This document shows, piece by piece, positions 15,756-25,800 of a DNA stretch of 64,000 bases (position 1 is its first letter; the number at the start of each line of letters is the position of its first letter). A model generated the notes under the pieces. It made no database searches. It saw nothing but the letters and a program-made list of their open reading frames with translations, and had not been told where the DNA came from. Source of the stretch: Pseudomonas sp. FP2196 (GTDB lineage: Bacteria > Pseudomonadota > Gammaproteobacteria > Pseudomonadales > Pseudomonadaceae); the NCBI RefSeq assembly GCF_030687715.1, contig NZ_CP117445.1, forward strand, positions 3,523,501 through 3,587,500, written 5' to 3'. A program made the position numbers and the translations under genes.

Positions 15756-16694
15756 CTAGCTCAAAACAACGACGCCACCCGGCAGCTCAGTGCATTTGAC
15801 GCCATAAGCATCGCGAATCAACAACGCGACGCCCGCGAGTTGATCCAGGCTGAAGCGCGCCTGCACCCGCCGTTGCCCAAGCTCACTGTTAAGCAGCAGC
15901 AACATGCCCGGCCGATAGCGATTAATCTCATCAATCATCTGACTCAACGTCGCCCCGTTAAACACCAACACCTGTTGCCGCCAATTCATCACCGCCGCCG
16001 TGTCGACACTTTGTACGCTGCCAACCTGCCGCGCGTCATAAGTCACCTGCTGCCCCGGCTCCAGACGCAAACGGCGCCCTTCAACGTCCACCTCCACGGC
16101 ACCATCAAGACAAGTCACACACACCTGCTGATCGGTATTACGCAAATTGAACCGCGCCTGACTCGCCCGCAACCACCCGCCCCCGGCCTGCATCGCCAGC
16201 GGCAACCGCGCGGTCTGTACTTCGACTTCACCACTGACCAGCTCAAACCCCTGCACCCCGCCATCCACGGCGCGCTGATTGATCCGGGTCTGCGTGTTCA
16301 GCTCAAGACTCACACCTTCCACCGGTTCAAAACGCCGCTGCTGCCCGACTTCGGTGATGAAATCGGCACCCAACCCGCCAAAGCCACCCGGGATCGTCCC
16401 GCGCACCAACAGGAACGCCGCCGACGCGGCAATCGCGCCACCCAGAAACGCCCGCCGTCCAAACCCACGCGGCGCCTGCAAACCTTCTGCCGCCGGTTGC
16501 AGTAAATGCCACAGCGCTTTGGTCTCTTCGAATGCGCGCGCATGGTCGGCGCTTTGTGCGCACCACTGGCGCAGCGCCCGGGCGTCGGCGACGGTGGCGC
16601 GGCCCGAGGTCAACAGGATCAGCCAGTCGCGGGCTTCGCTTTGCAGGCGCTCGGCGGCCGAGGGCTCGGCAGGTGTCAGTCGAAAGATGTTCAA
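15756..16694 (-). CDS. vreR: FecR-family anti-sigma factor (VreR-like)
   Basis: A 312-residue inner-membrane regulator. The N-terminal DUF4880-type sigma-binding part includes RDWLILLTSGRATVADARAL and WCAQSADHARAFEETKALW. A membrane helix lies at about 83-100 (AFLGGAIAASAAFLLV), and a periplasmic FecR domain with ELNTQTRINQR and LEPGQQVTYDA follows. It would hold the ECF sigma factor encoded directly upstream until a periplasmic signal arrives. Together with the STN protein and sigma gene it matches the vreA-vreI-vreR order that I recall beside the hxc T2SS genes of P. aeruginosa. Confidence 0.8.
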   Translation of the reverse strand: MNIFRLTPAEPSAAERLQSEARDWLILLTSGRATVADARALRQWCAQSADHARAFEETKALWHLLQPAAEGLQAPRGFGRRAFLGGAIAASAAFLLVRGTIPGGFGGLGADFITEVGQQRRFEPVEGVSLELNTQTRINQRAVDGGVQGFELVSGEVEVQTARLPLAMQAGGGWLRASQARFNLRNTDQQVCVTCLDGAVEVDVEGRRLRLEPGQQVTYDARQVGSVQSVDTAAVMNWRQQVLVFNGATLSQMIDEINRYRPGMLLLLNSELGQRRVQARFSLDQLAGVALLIRDAYGVKCTELPGGVVVLS

Positions 16695-16726
16695 GACGCG
16701 CAGATTCTCAACGGATTAATCGGGCA

Positions 16727-17278
16727 CTACTCTGAAGACGGTTTTCCGGCCCCGCGACCGAACCGCTGAAACACTTTTCTTTCAAGTTTTGCGGCGCAAT
16801 GGCCCAAGGCAGCCTTGATTTCCTTCTCGACCATGCGCGTGGAAATGCCGAAGCGTTGGGAAATCTCCAGGTGCGGCGCCTCCTCCAGACGCGCCGCGAT
16901 GAAGATCCGCCGTCGCCGTGCCGGCAGTTCGTAAAGCGCACTGAGCAGCGACTGGATTTCCTTTTGCCCCCCCACCACCCGCGCCGGATCAAGGGCCTCG
17001 TCGCCGATTTGCAGCAGTTCTTCGACCTCGGAGCCGGTGAGTAGCCGCGCGTCGGCCTGACGCCGGTCGGCAGCGATGTTCAGGGCCATGCGATAGAGGT
17101 AGGCGTTGGGCCGCAAAAGGTTGGGCGGCGTCTCCATGCGGTCGACCCGCAACCAGGTCTCGTGCAGCACGTCGTTGGCCAGATCCTCCGAGCCCAAACG
17201 CCGACGCAGGCGCACCCTGAAGTCCTCGTAAGACGTCAGGAACAGTTGAGCCATCGAACCTTGTCCGGTGTCTTTCAT
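16727..17278 (-). CDS. vreI: ECF sigma factor (VreI-like)
   Basis: A 183-residue sigma-70 family ECF factor. Region 2 reads SEDLANDVLHETWLRV and the following LYRMALNIAADRRQ; region 4 has ARRRRIFIAARLEEAPHLEI and a helix-turn-helix ISTRMVEKEI. The start at 17278 overlaps the STN gene stop in ATGA. FecI-like sigma factors of this kind switch on genes for uptake or secretion after a cell-surface signal. The adjacent FecR-like protein is its likely anti-sigma. Confidence 0.85.
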   Translation of the reverse strand: MKDTGQGSMAQLFLTSYEDFRVRLRRRLGSEDLANDVLHETWLRVDRMETPPNLLRPNAYLYRMALNIAADRRQADARLLTGSEVEELLQIGDEALDPARVVGGQKEIQSLLSALYELPARRRRIFIAARLEEAPHLEISQRFGISTRMVEKEIKAALGHCAAKLERKVFQRFGRGAGKPSSE

Positions 17279-18024
17279 CCCCCGGAAACTCCTTCCCATG
17301 TGGTGCATTCCATGCGTTTTCCTGACGACTCCGGTAACAACAGCAACGTGACCGGCTGACGCAACGCGCTGGGCGTCGGCCGGTCGATCCTGAGATTGCG
17401 AAAGCTTTCCACCAGCGCGGTATCGCGCCGTACATCACCGGTCGAAGTGACCAACCGGTTGTGCTGCACCAGGCCATCGCGCCCGACCCAGACCTGCAAC
17501 ACCGCGCGATAACTGCCCGGACGGGTCAGCGGCGAACGGCACAGGTTGCGCTCGATCGCCGCTTGCACCGCCGTGGCGTAACTGCGGTTGACGGCCACGC
17601 TTTCCGGCGACTGTTTTTGCGGCGGCGCTGGTACGTCGTCGACCTGAGCCACTTGCAAGGTGAACGCATCGTCTCGGGCATAGCGCGCCATCAAGCCACT
17701 GCCGCCGAGCAGGTGGCGCAGGGCGTCGGCGGCGGTGTATTCGCCATCCACCGCCAGCGAACGCCTGCCGCGACTCAACTGGCTGTCGACCAGCACCGCC
17801 ACGCCGGTGGCGTGGCTGTACTGATCCAGCGCGTGCGCCAGATCCTGCGCCGGAATGTGCAGCGTCATGCGCAAGTTTGCCGGCACCGGGTCGGCCATTG
17901 CGTGGCTAGCCGCACAGGCAAGCAGCACCCCCAGACCCAGCCGGCGCACAAGCCTCGTTGAACGCTGAAGACCGTCCCTGGAACTGCCTCGCTGCACGGC
18001 TGACGTATCCCTGAAAATCGTCAT
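17275..18024 (-). CDS. vreA: STN-domain cell-surface signalling protein with TonB-like C-terminus (VreA-like)
   Basis: A 249-residue exported protein: signal peptide in LGLGVLLACAASHAMA (about 29-44), then a secretin/TonB short N-terminal (STN) domain (IPAQDLAHALDQYSHATGVA, then DALRHLLGGSGL), and a C-terminal region resembling the TonB energy-transducer domain (AVLQVWVGRDGLVQHNRLV). There is no beta-barrel. In most cell-surface signalling systems the STN domain is part of an outer-membrane receptor; here it stands alone, as I recall for P. aeruginosa VreA. First gene of the vreA-vreI-vreR operon. A weak Pho-box-like sequence lies upstream but is not convincing. Confidence 0.75.
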   Translation of the reverse strand: MTIFRDTSAVQRGSSRDGLQRSTRLVRRLGLGVLLACAASHAMADPVPANLRMTLHIPAQDLAHALDQYSHATGVAVLVDSQLSRGRRSLAVDGEYTAADALRHLLGGSGLMARYARDDAFTLQVAQVDDVPAPPQKQSPESVAVNRSYATAVQAAIERNLCRSPLTRPGSYRAVLQVWVGRDGLVQHNRLVTSTGDVRRDTALVESFRNLRIDRPTPSALRQPVTLLLLPESSGKRMECTTWEGVSGG

Positions 18025-18147
18025 CCTGAGGGCTGTTTATGAATCTGGTGTGACGGGCACTGCAAAAAAACCATCACGGGAATTGCGCAAGGCTTGCACT
18101 AGACTCAAGCCATAGCGCGGCCCCCTCGGGCCGGCCAGGAGGCGAGC

Positions 18148-18462
18148 ATGAACACACTGTGGCGATTCACCCTTGGCGGGCTGTTGCTGACGGCGCTGTC
18201 GAGCGCTTATGCCGAGGAACCCTTGGGCTGTGTCGAGGTGACGGTCGGCGGTTACAAGGCGCCGAATTACGACTGTTTGAGCCAGCAGATGGGCAACAAC
18301 CCCGAAGGCGCAGCGGCGGCGAAAAAGAATCAAGAGGCGCTGAATGTGCCGGTGAATAAGCGGCCGCCGAATCAGGTTGGCCTCGCGACGCCGGCCGCAA
18401 CCAGCACGCGAATGGGCAATACCTTTGGCACCTCGGTGAAACCGCAACGCCCGGCGAATTAA
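18148..18462 (+). CDS. Small exported protein of unknown function
   Basis: A 104-residue protein with a signal peptide (MNTLWRFTLGGLLLTALSSA then YAEE) and two cysteines (GCVEVTVGGYKAPNYDC) in an otherwise Gly/Pro/Asn-rich mature chain. AGGAGG precedes the start. It is divergent from the vreA-like gene and could belong to the same signalling and secretion locus. I do not recognise the family. Confidence 0.7.
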   Translation: MNTLWRFTLGGLLLTALSSAYAEEPLGCVEVTVGGYKAPNYDCLSQQMGNNPEGAAAAKKNQEALNVPVNKRPPNQVGLATPAATSTRMGNTFGTSVKPQRPAN

Positions 18463-18920
18463 GGCAACGTCAAAATCAAAAGATCGCTGGGGGTTTGGCG
18501 AAAGCTCACCGCGAGGCGGTTCCAGCTATTGATGGTGGTGACGGCCATGGTCAGGTCGACCAGTTCGCCTTCGCTGAATTGCTCGCGCGCCTGCTGGTAC
18601 ACCTCATCAGGCACCCGGCTCTCCGCCAGCAGCGTCACCGCCTCCGCCCAGGCCAGCGCCGCACGTTCGCGCGGGTTGAAGAAGTTGCTGTCGCGCCACA
18701 CCGCAATCGCATACAAACGCCGATCACTTTCCCCGGCCCGCCGCGCGTCCACCGAGTGCATGTCGGTGCAGAATGCGCAGCCGTTGAGCTGCGAGGCACG
18801 AACCCTGATCAGTTGCAGCAGCGGCTGCTCGATACTGAGGTTGGCGGTCAGCGCCTCCATGGCAATCATCGCTTTCATCGCTTTGGGCGAAGCGTTGTAG
18901 TAATCCAGGCGCGGGGACAT
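18459..18920 (-). CDS. AhpD-like carboxymuconolactone decarboxylase family protein
   Basis: A 153-residue protein of the AhpD/CMD superfamily. The redox or active-site motif QLNGCAFCTDMHSVDAR (CxxC followed by H) and ERAALAWAEAVTLL are diagnostic. Such proteins are alkylhydroperoxidase-like thiol reductases. It is divergent from a MocR-type regulator across 314 bases, which suggests regulation by it. Confidence 0.85.
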   Translation of the reverse strand: MSPRLDYYNASPKAMKAMIAMEALTANLSIEQPLLQLIRVRASQLNGCAFCTDMHSVDARRAGESDRRLYAIAVWRDSNFFNPRERAALAWAEAVTLLAESRVPDEVYQQAREQFSEGELVDLTMAVTTINSWNRLAVSFRQTPSDLLILTLP

Positions 18921-19038
18921 GGGCAGGTCTCGGTAGACGGAGTAATGAGTTCACCGTAAACCCCGACAACGGTGCATTACAGCCCCAATTCCACGAAAAG
19001 CCGCTACACCACTGCCCCCCTGCCAAACATAAATCCCC

Positions 19039-19132
19039 CTGTAGGAGCTGCCGAAGGCTGCGATCTTTTGATCTGGCTTTTGTTTATAAAAACCAAAGTC
19101 AAAAGATCGCAGCCTTCGGCAGCTCCTACAGG
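19039..19132. repeat. Inverted REP pair (GTAGGAGCTGCCGAAGGC type)
   Basis: Two inverted copies of TGTAGGAGCTGCCGAAGGCT, separated by a short linker, in the 314-base gap between the AhpD-like gene and the MocR regulator. The rest of the gap shows no other feature. Confidence 0.85.
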
Positions 19133-19234
19133 GATTGGGGCCAATTTTGGGTTTTTCGGGTAGGCAACTATTGCCGTTCAAACAACAGCGGTAATCTGGC
19201 GGGCACGCCAAACAGCCTCGGGAGCCTCGTCGGT

Positions 19235-20668
19235 ATGGAACTTCACGTCGTGATCAACGGCCGCAAGGATCTCGCCGGTCAGTTGTATCAGCAATTGCGC
19301 GGCGCCATTGAATCCGGGCGCCTCGCCGCCGGCACACAGTTGCCACCCAGCCGTCTGCTCGCCGAGCAACTGGGGATCTCGCGCAAGACCATTTCCGACA
19401 CTTACGCGCAACTGACTTACGAAAACTTCCTCACCGGGGTGATCGGCAAAGGCACCTACGTCAACGCACGCCCGGCGCAGGTCCAGCGCAAGCAAAGCCA
19501 CAGCGAACTGGCCGGTGCCGAGGTGATCGAGAGTTGGCGCAATCTGCCGGTGTTTCTGCGCCACCCGACGCTGGAAGGTTCGCTGCGTTATGACTTTATC
19601 GGCGGCGCCACCAGCAAGGGTCAGTTCCTGCAGGATGACTGGCGCCGCTGCGTGTCCCACGCGATGCGGCAGATGACGCAGTCCAAGGGTTTCTACAGCC
19701 TGCCCGAAGGCCTGCCGGCGCTGCGCAATGCGATTGCCCGGCACATCGCTTTTTCCCGCGGGATCAACTGTCAGGACGAAGACATCGTGGTGTGCAACGG
19801 CGCGCAACAGGCGCTGGATTTGATCACCCGCGTACTGATCAGCCCCGGCAGCCTGGTGGCGATGGAAGATCCCGGTTATCCGCCGGCACGTTTGCTGTTC
19901 GCCACCCATGGCGCCAAGGTGGTGGGAATTCCGGTGGATGCCGAGGGCATCCAGGTTGAACACATTCCTGATGGCACCCGCCTCATCTATGTCACGCCGT
20001 CGCACCAGTTCCCGCTGGGCATGCCGATGAGCCACGCACGCCGCGAAGCCTTGCTGGCCCGCGCCTATGAGTTGGGCGCGATCATCATCGAGGACGACTA
20101 TGACAGTGAATTCCGCTACGAAGGCCGGCCCACTGATTCGCTGTTCAATCTCGATCAACGCGGCATCGTTGCCTACGTCGGCACCTTCTCGAAAACCTTG
20201 CTGCCGGAGCTGCGCCTGGGTTATGCGATTTTGCCACCGGCGATTCTCGAAGCGGTGATCCGCGCCAAGCAGCTCACCGACCTGCACGCCTCGACCTTGC
20301 CGCAATGGGCGCTGGCCAAGTTCATCGCCGAGGGTTGCCTGCTCAAGCATATCCGCCGCTGCCACACCATCTACGCGCAGCGCCGCGAACGTATTCTGGC
20401 GCGCATGGCCGACGATCTTTCGCCGTGGCTGCAAGCGGTGCCGCCAAGTGCCGGGTTCCACATGACGGTGTTCTGCAAGGTGCCGATTGACCTGCCGCTG
20501 GTGATCGAACTGGCGAAAAAGGTCGAAGTCGGCCTGTATGCGATCAACGGCTTCTATTACCAGCAAACGCCGAAAAACGGCCTGTACTTTGGCTTCGGCG
20601 CCATCGAAACCCTCGACATCGATACCGCGCTGGATCGCTTGCGCGACATTCTGCAACAAGTTGCCTGA
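19235..20668 (+). CDS. MocR-type transcriptional regulator (GntR helix-turn-helix fused to aminotransferase fold)
   Basis: A 477-residue fusion. The N-terminal winged helix (LAGQLYQQLRGAIESGRLAA, then RLLAEQLGISRKTISDTYAQ) is followed by a fold-type I aminotransferase domain from about residue 110, with the PLP lysine in GTFSKTLLPELRLGY (about 320) and the pyridine-binding Asp in IIEDDYDSEFRYEG. MocR proteins sense PLP or its amino-acid adducts. The neighbouring AhpD-like gene (divergent) and the ABM gene downstream are candidate targets. Confidence 0.88.
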   Translation: MELHVVINGRKDLAGQLYQQLRGAIESGRLAAGTQLPPSRLLAEQLGISRKTISDTYAQLTYENFLTGVIGKGTYVNARPAQVQRKQSHSELAGAEVIESWRNLPVFLRHPTLEGSLRYDFIGGATSKGQFLQDDWRRCVSHAMRQMTQSKGFYSLPEGLPALRNAIARHIAFSRGINCQDEDIVVCNGAQQALDLITRVLISPGSLVAMEDPGYPPARLLFATHGAKVVGIPVDAEGIQVEHIPDGTRLIYVTPSHQFPLGMPMSHARREALLARAYELGAIIIEDDYDSEFRYEGRPTDSLFNLDQRGIVAYVGTFSKTLLPELRLGYAILPPAILEAVIRAKQLTDLHASTLPQWALAKFIAEGCLLKHIRRCHTIYAQRRERILARMADDLSPWLQAVPPSAGFHMTVFCKVPIDLPLVIELAKKVEVGLYAINGFYYQQTPKNGLYFGFGAIETLDIDTALDRLRDILQQVA

Positions 20669-20791
20669 ATGATTGGTCTGGGCGATTAACCGCCGATTGG
20701 TTATTGGTGATCGACAGGTGCAGGCCTATTCTGCACAGGCGTTATCCCTCAATGAGCAGGATTCGTCCGGCCTGATTCAGGAGTGTGAGCA

Positions 20792-21085
20792 ATGTCCAAC
20801 GAAGTGATCAATACGGTCCAGGTGCAGGCTGCGGCCGGCCGCTCGGATGAACTGGGCAAGCAACTGCAGAAGATCGTCGAAACCCTGCGCGAAACGCCGG
20901 GCTGCGATTCCTACCTGGTCGACCGCTGCCCCGAGGACAGCCACCGCTGGACAGTAAGTGCCCGCTGGCAGTCGGAAGCGGCGATGCAGGCGCATTTCAA
21001 CCGGCCCGAGGCGCAGGGGTTTATTGACTTGATCGATAGCCGGTTGGCCAATAGCGTCGATTTCAACAGTTTCCCCATCGTCTGA
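20792..21085 (+). CDS. ABM-domain protein (putative quinol monooxygenase)
   Basis: A 97-residue dimeric ferredoxin-like protein. The pattern ELGKQLQKIVETLRETPGCD, YLVDRCPEDSHRWTVSARW and AMQAHFNRPEAQGF is that of the antibiotic biosynthesis monooxygenase (ABM) domain, as in YgiN. These small enzymes oxidise quinols or sense aromatic compounds without cofactor. It may share transcription with the MocR gene 123 bases upstream. Confidence 0.82.
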   Translation: MSNEVINTVQVQAAAGRSDELGKQLQKIVETLRETPGCDSYLVDRCPEDSHRWTVSARWQSEAAMQAHFNRPEAQGFIDLIDSRLANSVDFNSFPIV

Positions 21086-21090
21086 TCTGA

Positions 21091-21188
21091 CGCTATCGCT
21101 GGCAAGCCAGCTCCCACAGGGTTCAGCGTCGTTCGATAATTTAATGAACGACACAAAACCTGTGGGAGCTGGCTTGCCAGCGATGGCG
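21091..21188. repeat. Inverted REP pair (GGCAAGCCAGCTCCCACAG type)
   Basis: Two inverted copies of CGCTGGCAAGCCAGCTCCCA, about 98 bases in total. Confidence 0.88.
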
Positions 21189-21311
21189 TACTCAAACACG
21201 CTGAATAACCGCCGATTGGTCACCTGATCTTCCCGAATATTGGCCGTTTGAATGCCTCGCCCTGCGGACTACTGTGATCAGCAACACCCCGATCATCACA
21301 GGTAACCCGCC

Positions 21312-21716
21312 ATGAAAGCCCTGCCCCGCTTCGCCGCCGCCCTCGCCCTGAGCCTCTGCACCCCGGCCGCCTTCGCCCACGACCCGTCCGAAAAAGTCAC
21401 CGTCCTGCAAGAGCAGATGCTGAAAAACGCCCCCGGCAAAAAAGCCATGATGATCGAAGTCGACTACAAACCCGGTCAGTCCTCCATCGCCCACAAACAC
21501 GAGGGCACGGCCATGGCTTACGTGCTGGAAGGTGAAGTGATTTCCCAGGTCAAGGGTGAACAAGCGGTCACCTACAAGAAAGGCCAGTTCTGGTACGAAC
21601 CGGCCGGTTCCGAACATCTGGTGTCGAAAAATGCCAGCAAAAGCAAACCAGCCAAACTGCTGGTGTTCATGGTGCTGGCCCCGGACGAACAGGTGTTGAT
21701 CCCCCTGAAAGACTGA
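21312..21716 (+). CDS. Secreted cupin-domain protein
   Basis: A 134-residue protein with a signal peptide (ALALSLCTPAAFAHD, cleavage about residue 22) and one cupin barrel: motif 1 in YKPGQSSIAHKHEGTAMAYV with histidines and a Glu for metal binding, and motif 2 in GQFWYEPAGSEHLV. It is probably a periplasmic metal-binding enzyme or sensor. A strong terminator follows at 21741-21772. Confidence 0.85.
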   Translation: MKALPRFAAALALSLCTPAAFAHDPSEKVTVLQEQMLKNAPGKKAMMIEVDYKPGQSSIAHKHEGTAMAYVLEGEVISQVKGEQAVTYKKGQFWYEPAGSEHLVSKNASKSKPAKLLVFMVLAPDEQVLIPLKD

Positions 21717-21740
21717 TGGTTGTTTAGCCAGCCATAAATA

Positions 21741-21772
21741 AAAAGGCGCAAATCGTTGATTTGCGCCTTTTT
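21741..21772 (+). terminator. Rho-independent terminator after the cupin gene
   Basis: A-tract, AAGGCGCAAAT-CGTTG-ATTTGCGCCTT stem-loop and T-tract, 25 bases after the cupin stop. Confidence 0.88.
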
Positions 21773-21932
21773 ATTTCCCGGGGTAATTAACCGCGCCGTG
21801 TTACAGCGAATGAACCTAATTAACGGCTGTTAGCTCAGCAAATTGTCAGGTTGGCGGGTTTAGTCTGAATTAACGGTCGTGTTTAACGACTTTGAAACTT
21901 TCCGACTGATGTTGTTTCACGGGAGAAACACC

Positions 21933-22646
21933 ATGAAACTTGCGTTCACCAGTGTATTGGCGATATCGGTTTTAGCATTGTCCGCCTGTTCGGTACCCAC
22001 CGCCCCCAAAGCCGTTTCATCCCTGGACACTTTGCTCCCCCATCCCACCGGTCGCAGCAGCGCCACTCAAGTAAAAAGCGGTCCCGGCGTGTCGCTGGGC
22101 GTGGTCTACAGCCCAAGCACCCAGACCAATCGCGAATACCTGCGCGACTATCAGGCCAACGCCGGCACCGGTTTCGGCCAGAGCCTGCTGGTGCAACCGA
22201 TCCATGATGCCTATGTCGCCAGTTCAAAACCGGACATGGCGGTGGAATGGGTCAACGCCTCCTTGCAGCGCCAGTTCGGCTCGGTGACGGTGTATCCGGA
22301 CATGCAGAGCCTGCGTAAGGCCAAACCGGACGTGGTGGCGATTATCGACACCCACAGCCAACTGATCACTTCGCGCAGTTCCGATATCAAGGCCGATGTG
22401 AGTGCCGATTTTTATGATGCTCAACTGAACTACATCGGCACGGCCAAAGGTTCGGAGGCGAAAGAACTGACACCGGTGTGGGCGGACTTCAAAGGGTCTG
22501 AAGAAATTGTCGCGGATATTAACCAGCAACAGGATGTGCAAGTTAGGGCATTGCAGAAGTTTGACCAGTCGCTCAGTAATTTAGTGGCCAGCTCGACAGA
22601 TAGAGTGTCGATGGTGGATAACAAACAAGTACATAAGTTGTATTGA
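21933..22646 (+). CDS. Lipoprotein of unknown function
   Basis: A 237-residue protein with a lipobox (ISVLALSACSVP, Cys near residue 18), so it is probably anchored in the outer membrane. The mature part has no domain I recognise. The ATG at 21933 follows GGGAGA; an upstream frame would extend past the lipoprotein signal. It stands alone, followed by a REP pair. Length and composition (WVNASLQRQFGSVTVYPDMQ, IIDTHSQL) recall periplasmic assembly lipoproteins, but no function is assigned. Confidence 0.75.
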   Translation: MKLAFTSVLAISVLALSACSVPTAPKAVSSLDTLLPHPTGRSSATQVKSGPGVSLGVVYSPSTQTNREYLRDYQANAGTGFGQSLLVQPIHDAYVASSKPDMAVEWVNASLQRQFGSVTVYPDMQSLRKAKPDVVAIIDTHSQLITSRSSDIKADVSADFYDAQLNYIGTAKGSEAKELTPVWADFKGSEEIVADINQQQDVQVRALQKFDQSLSNLVASSTDRVSMVDNKQVHKLY

Positions 22647-22654
22647 TCCATAGG

Positions 22655-22756
22655 GCCTCATCGCTGGCAAGCCAGCTCCCACAGGGATCTGCGGTGAACA
22701 CAAACTCTGTGAACACCCGAGAAACCTGTGGGAGCTGGCTTGCCAGCGATGAGGCC
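22655..22756. repeat. Inverted REP pair (GGCAAGCCAGCTCCCACAG type)
   Basis: Inverted pair of CGCTGGCAAGCCAGCTCCCA units between the lipoprotein gene and gdhB. Confidence 0.88.
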
Positions 22757-22784
22757 TGAAAAATCAACAAAAAATCCATCAGAC

Positions 22785-22819
22785 ATAAAAAAGCCCCGGC
22801 ATCTCACGACACCGGGGCT
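22785..22819 (-). terminator. Rho-independent terminator after gdhB
   Basis: On the minus strand AGCCCCGG and CCGGGGCT form a stem followed by six T, 18 bases after the gdhB stop codon. Confidence 0.85.
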
Positions 22820-22837
22820 TTCTCATTCAGCCACTAC

Positions 22838-25800
22838 TTATGCCAATTCAAGCTCGGCATTCGCAGCAACCGCAGCCACCACCGCTTGCCCGCTCAACGC
22901 CAGATCCAGCAGCTCACGATTGGCCACCGCATACATGGCGTAGTCCGTGCCGCTCGCCGCACGGATTTCCACCAGCATGGCGCGCCAGCGCGAGATCATG
23001 GCTTCGTGCTGTTCCATCCACAGCGCCAGGCGTGCTTCCACGTCCTGAGTGCCGTCGCCCTGTTGCAGGACGGAGATGGTGATCGCACGTTGCTGCCAGT
23101 CGACGTCATCACGGAACGCTTCACGGGCCAGGGCCTGCCAGTTGTTTTCAACCGGCAGAGCGCTGATCTGTTGCAGGTACCAGGTGACATCCAGCGCACT
23201 GCCCACGGCAAAGTAGGCCTTGGCCACTTCGGCAGGGTTCTGCCCGGTCACGTCGGAGGCTTCGATGATCGGCAGCAGGGTGTACAGGTGCGAGGTGCCC
23301 GCAACCATACGCGCCAGCAACTCCGGCACACCGGCTTCGACGTAAGCCTGATAACGCGCCTGCCAGTTTTCGCGGATTTCGCCGCTGAGCAGTTCGTCGA
23401 GCTTCAGACCCAGCTCTTTCAGGTGCGGACCGAAGTGCGCAACGTCACGGGCAGCGTTCTGTTCGTTGCGACGGGCACGCAGGAACCAGCGCGTAGCGCG
23501 GCGACCCAGACGCATCAGCTCGTCCATCAATTCCAGTTGCACGTCAGCGGAGACCTGATAGTCCAGGGCTTCGATCTGACGGAACCAGTGCGGGAGATGG
23601 AAAATGTCGCGCACGATCACGTAAGCACCGGCCACGTTCGCCGGGCTCATGCCGGTCGACTCTTTGAGTCGTTGAACGAAGGTGATGCCCATGTGGTTGA
23701 CCAGATCGTTGGCGATCTGGGTGCTGACGATTTCGCGCTTCAGGCGGTGACGACGCATGGCTTCGGAGAACTTGCTGACCAGGGTCGGCGGGAACGCCGT
23801 TTCCATGTCGCGGGTCAGGTAGTCATCGTCCGGCACCAAGGAACCCAACAGCTGTTCCTTGAGGTCGATCTTGCTGTACGAGATCAGCACCGACAGCTCA
23901 GGACGGGTCAGGCCATGGCCTGCCGCTACGCGCTCGTTGATCTGCTCTTCGGTCGGCAGGAACTCGATGGCGCGGTCCAGCTTGCCACGGCCTTCCAGAT
24001 CGCCCATCAGACGTTTGTACTCGGCGATGCGCTCGTAGGCACGACGCGCCGCCAGGGACAGGGCCTGAGTCTGCTTGTAGTTGTTGCCCAGCACCAGACC
24101 ACCGACTTCGTCGGTCATGCTCGCCAGCAACTGGTTACGTTGCTTGTCGGTCATGTCGCCGGCCTGAACCACTTCGTTCAGCAGGATCTTGATGTTCACT
24201 TCGTGGTCGGAGCAGTCCACGCCACCGGCGTTGTCGATGAAGTCGGTGTTGGAACCGCCGCCATTGAGACCGAATTCCACACGACCCAGTTGGGTCATGC
24301 CGAGGTTACCGCCCTCGCCCACGACTTTGCAGCGCAGTTCGTTGCCGTTCACACGCAGCGCATCGTTGGCCTTGTCGCCAACATCGGCGTGGCTTTCGGT
24401 GCTGGCCTTGACGTAAGTACCGATACCGCCGTTCCACAGCAGATCCACCGGTGCCTTGAGCAAGGCGTTCAGCAGTTCGGTCGGGGTCAGCTTGTCGGCC
24501 TTGATGTCGAAGCGTTCTTTCATCTGCGGCGAGATCGCGATGCTCTTCGCGCTGCGCGAGAAGATACCGCCACCTTCGGACATGATGCTGGTGTCGTAGT
24601 CGGTCCAGGCCGAACGCGGCAGGTCGAACATGCGCTGACGCTCGACGAAACTGGTCGCCGGGTTCGGGTTCGGATCGATGAAGATGTGCAGGTGGTTGAA
24701 GGCTGCGACCAGTTGCAGCTTGTCGGACATCAACAGGCCGTTACCGAACACGTCACCGGCCATGTCGCCGACGCCAACGACCGTGATGCTGTCTTCCTGA
24801 ACATTGATGCCGCGCTCGCGGAAGTGACGCTGTACGCCAACCCACGCGCCTTTGGCGGTGATGCCCATTTTCTTGTGGTCGTAACCGGCCGAACCACCGG
24901 ACGCAAACGCGTCACCCAGCCAGAAGCCGTAGTCGATGGCGATGCCGTTGGCGATGTCGGAGAAGGTTGCAGTGCCCTTGTCCGCTGCCACAACCAGGTA
25001 CGGGTCATCGTCGTCATGACGCACGACGTTGGCCGGCGGTACCAGCGCGCCGTCTTTCAGGTTGTCGGTGATGTCCAACAGACCGGAAATGAAGATGCGG
25101 TAGCAGGCGATGCCCTCGGCCGCGATCTCGTCACGGCTGCCGCCCAGAGGCAGACGACGCGGCAGGAAGCCGCCCTTCGCACCCACTGGCACGATGACCG
25201 AGTTCTTCACTTGCTGAGCTTTTACCAGACCGAGGACTTCAGTACGGAAGTCTTCTTCGCGGTCGGACCAGCGCAGACCACCACGCGCCACGTTACCGAA
25301 GCGCAGGTGCACGCCTTCGACGCGTGGCGAGTAAACGAAGATTTCGAACTTCGGAACTGGCTTCGGCAGCTCAGGAATGGCGTGCGGGTTGAACTTGAAG
25401 CTGAAGTACGACTTGTTCTGGCCGTTGGCATCCGTCTGGTAGAAGTTGGTGCGCAGGGTGGCTTTGATCAGGTCGAGGTAGCGACGCAGGATGCGGTCTT
25501 CGTTGAGCACCTGGACGTCGTCCAGTGCGGTCAGAATCGCTTGTTCCAGACGCTGTTGCTTGTCTTCCAGATCATCGCTGCCGAGCTTGCGCGCCAGATA
25601 GAAGCGGGTCTTGAACAACCGGGTCAATTCGCGAGCGATGTCGGTGTGGTTGTTCAGGGTGCTGGCGATGTAGCCCAGATCGAAGCCCAGACGAATCTGC
25701 TTCAGGTAACGGGCGTAAGCGCGCAGCAGCGCCACGTCGCGCCATGGCAGGCCGGCGGTCAGTACCAGACGGTTGAACGCATCGTTTTCGGCTTCGCCAC

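Noticed and set aside
18039..18056. Possible Pho box upstream of the vreA-like gene
   Set aside because: CCGTCAC-ACCA-GATTCAT matches only about 9 of 14 consensus positions, too weak to call.
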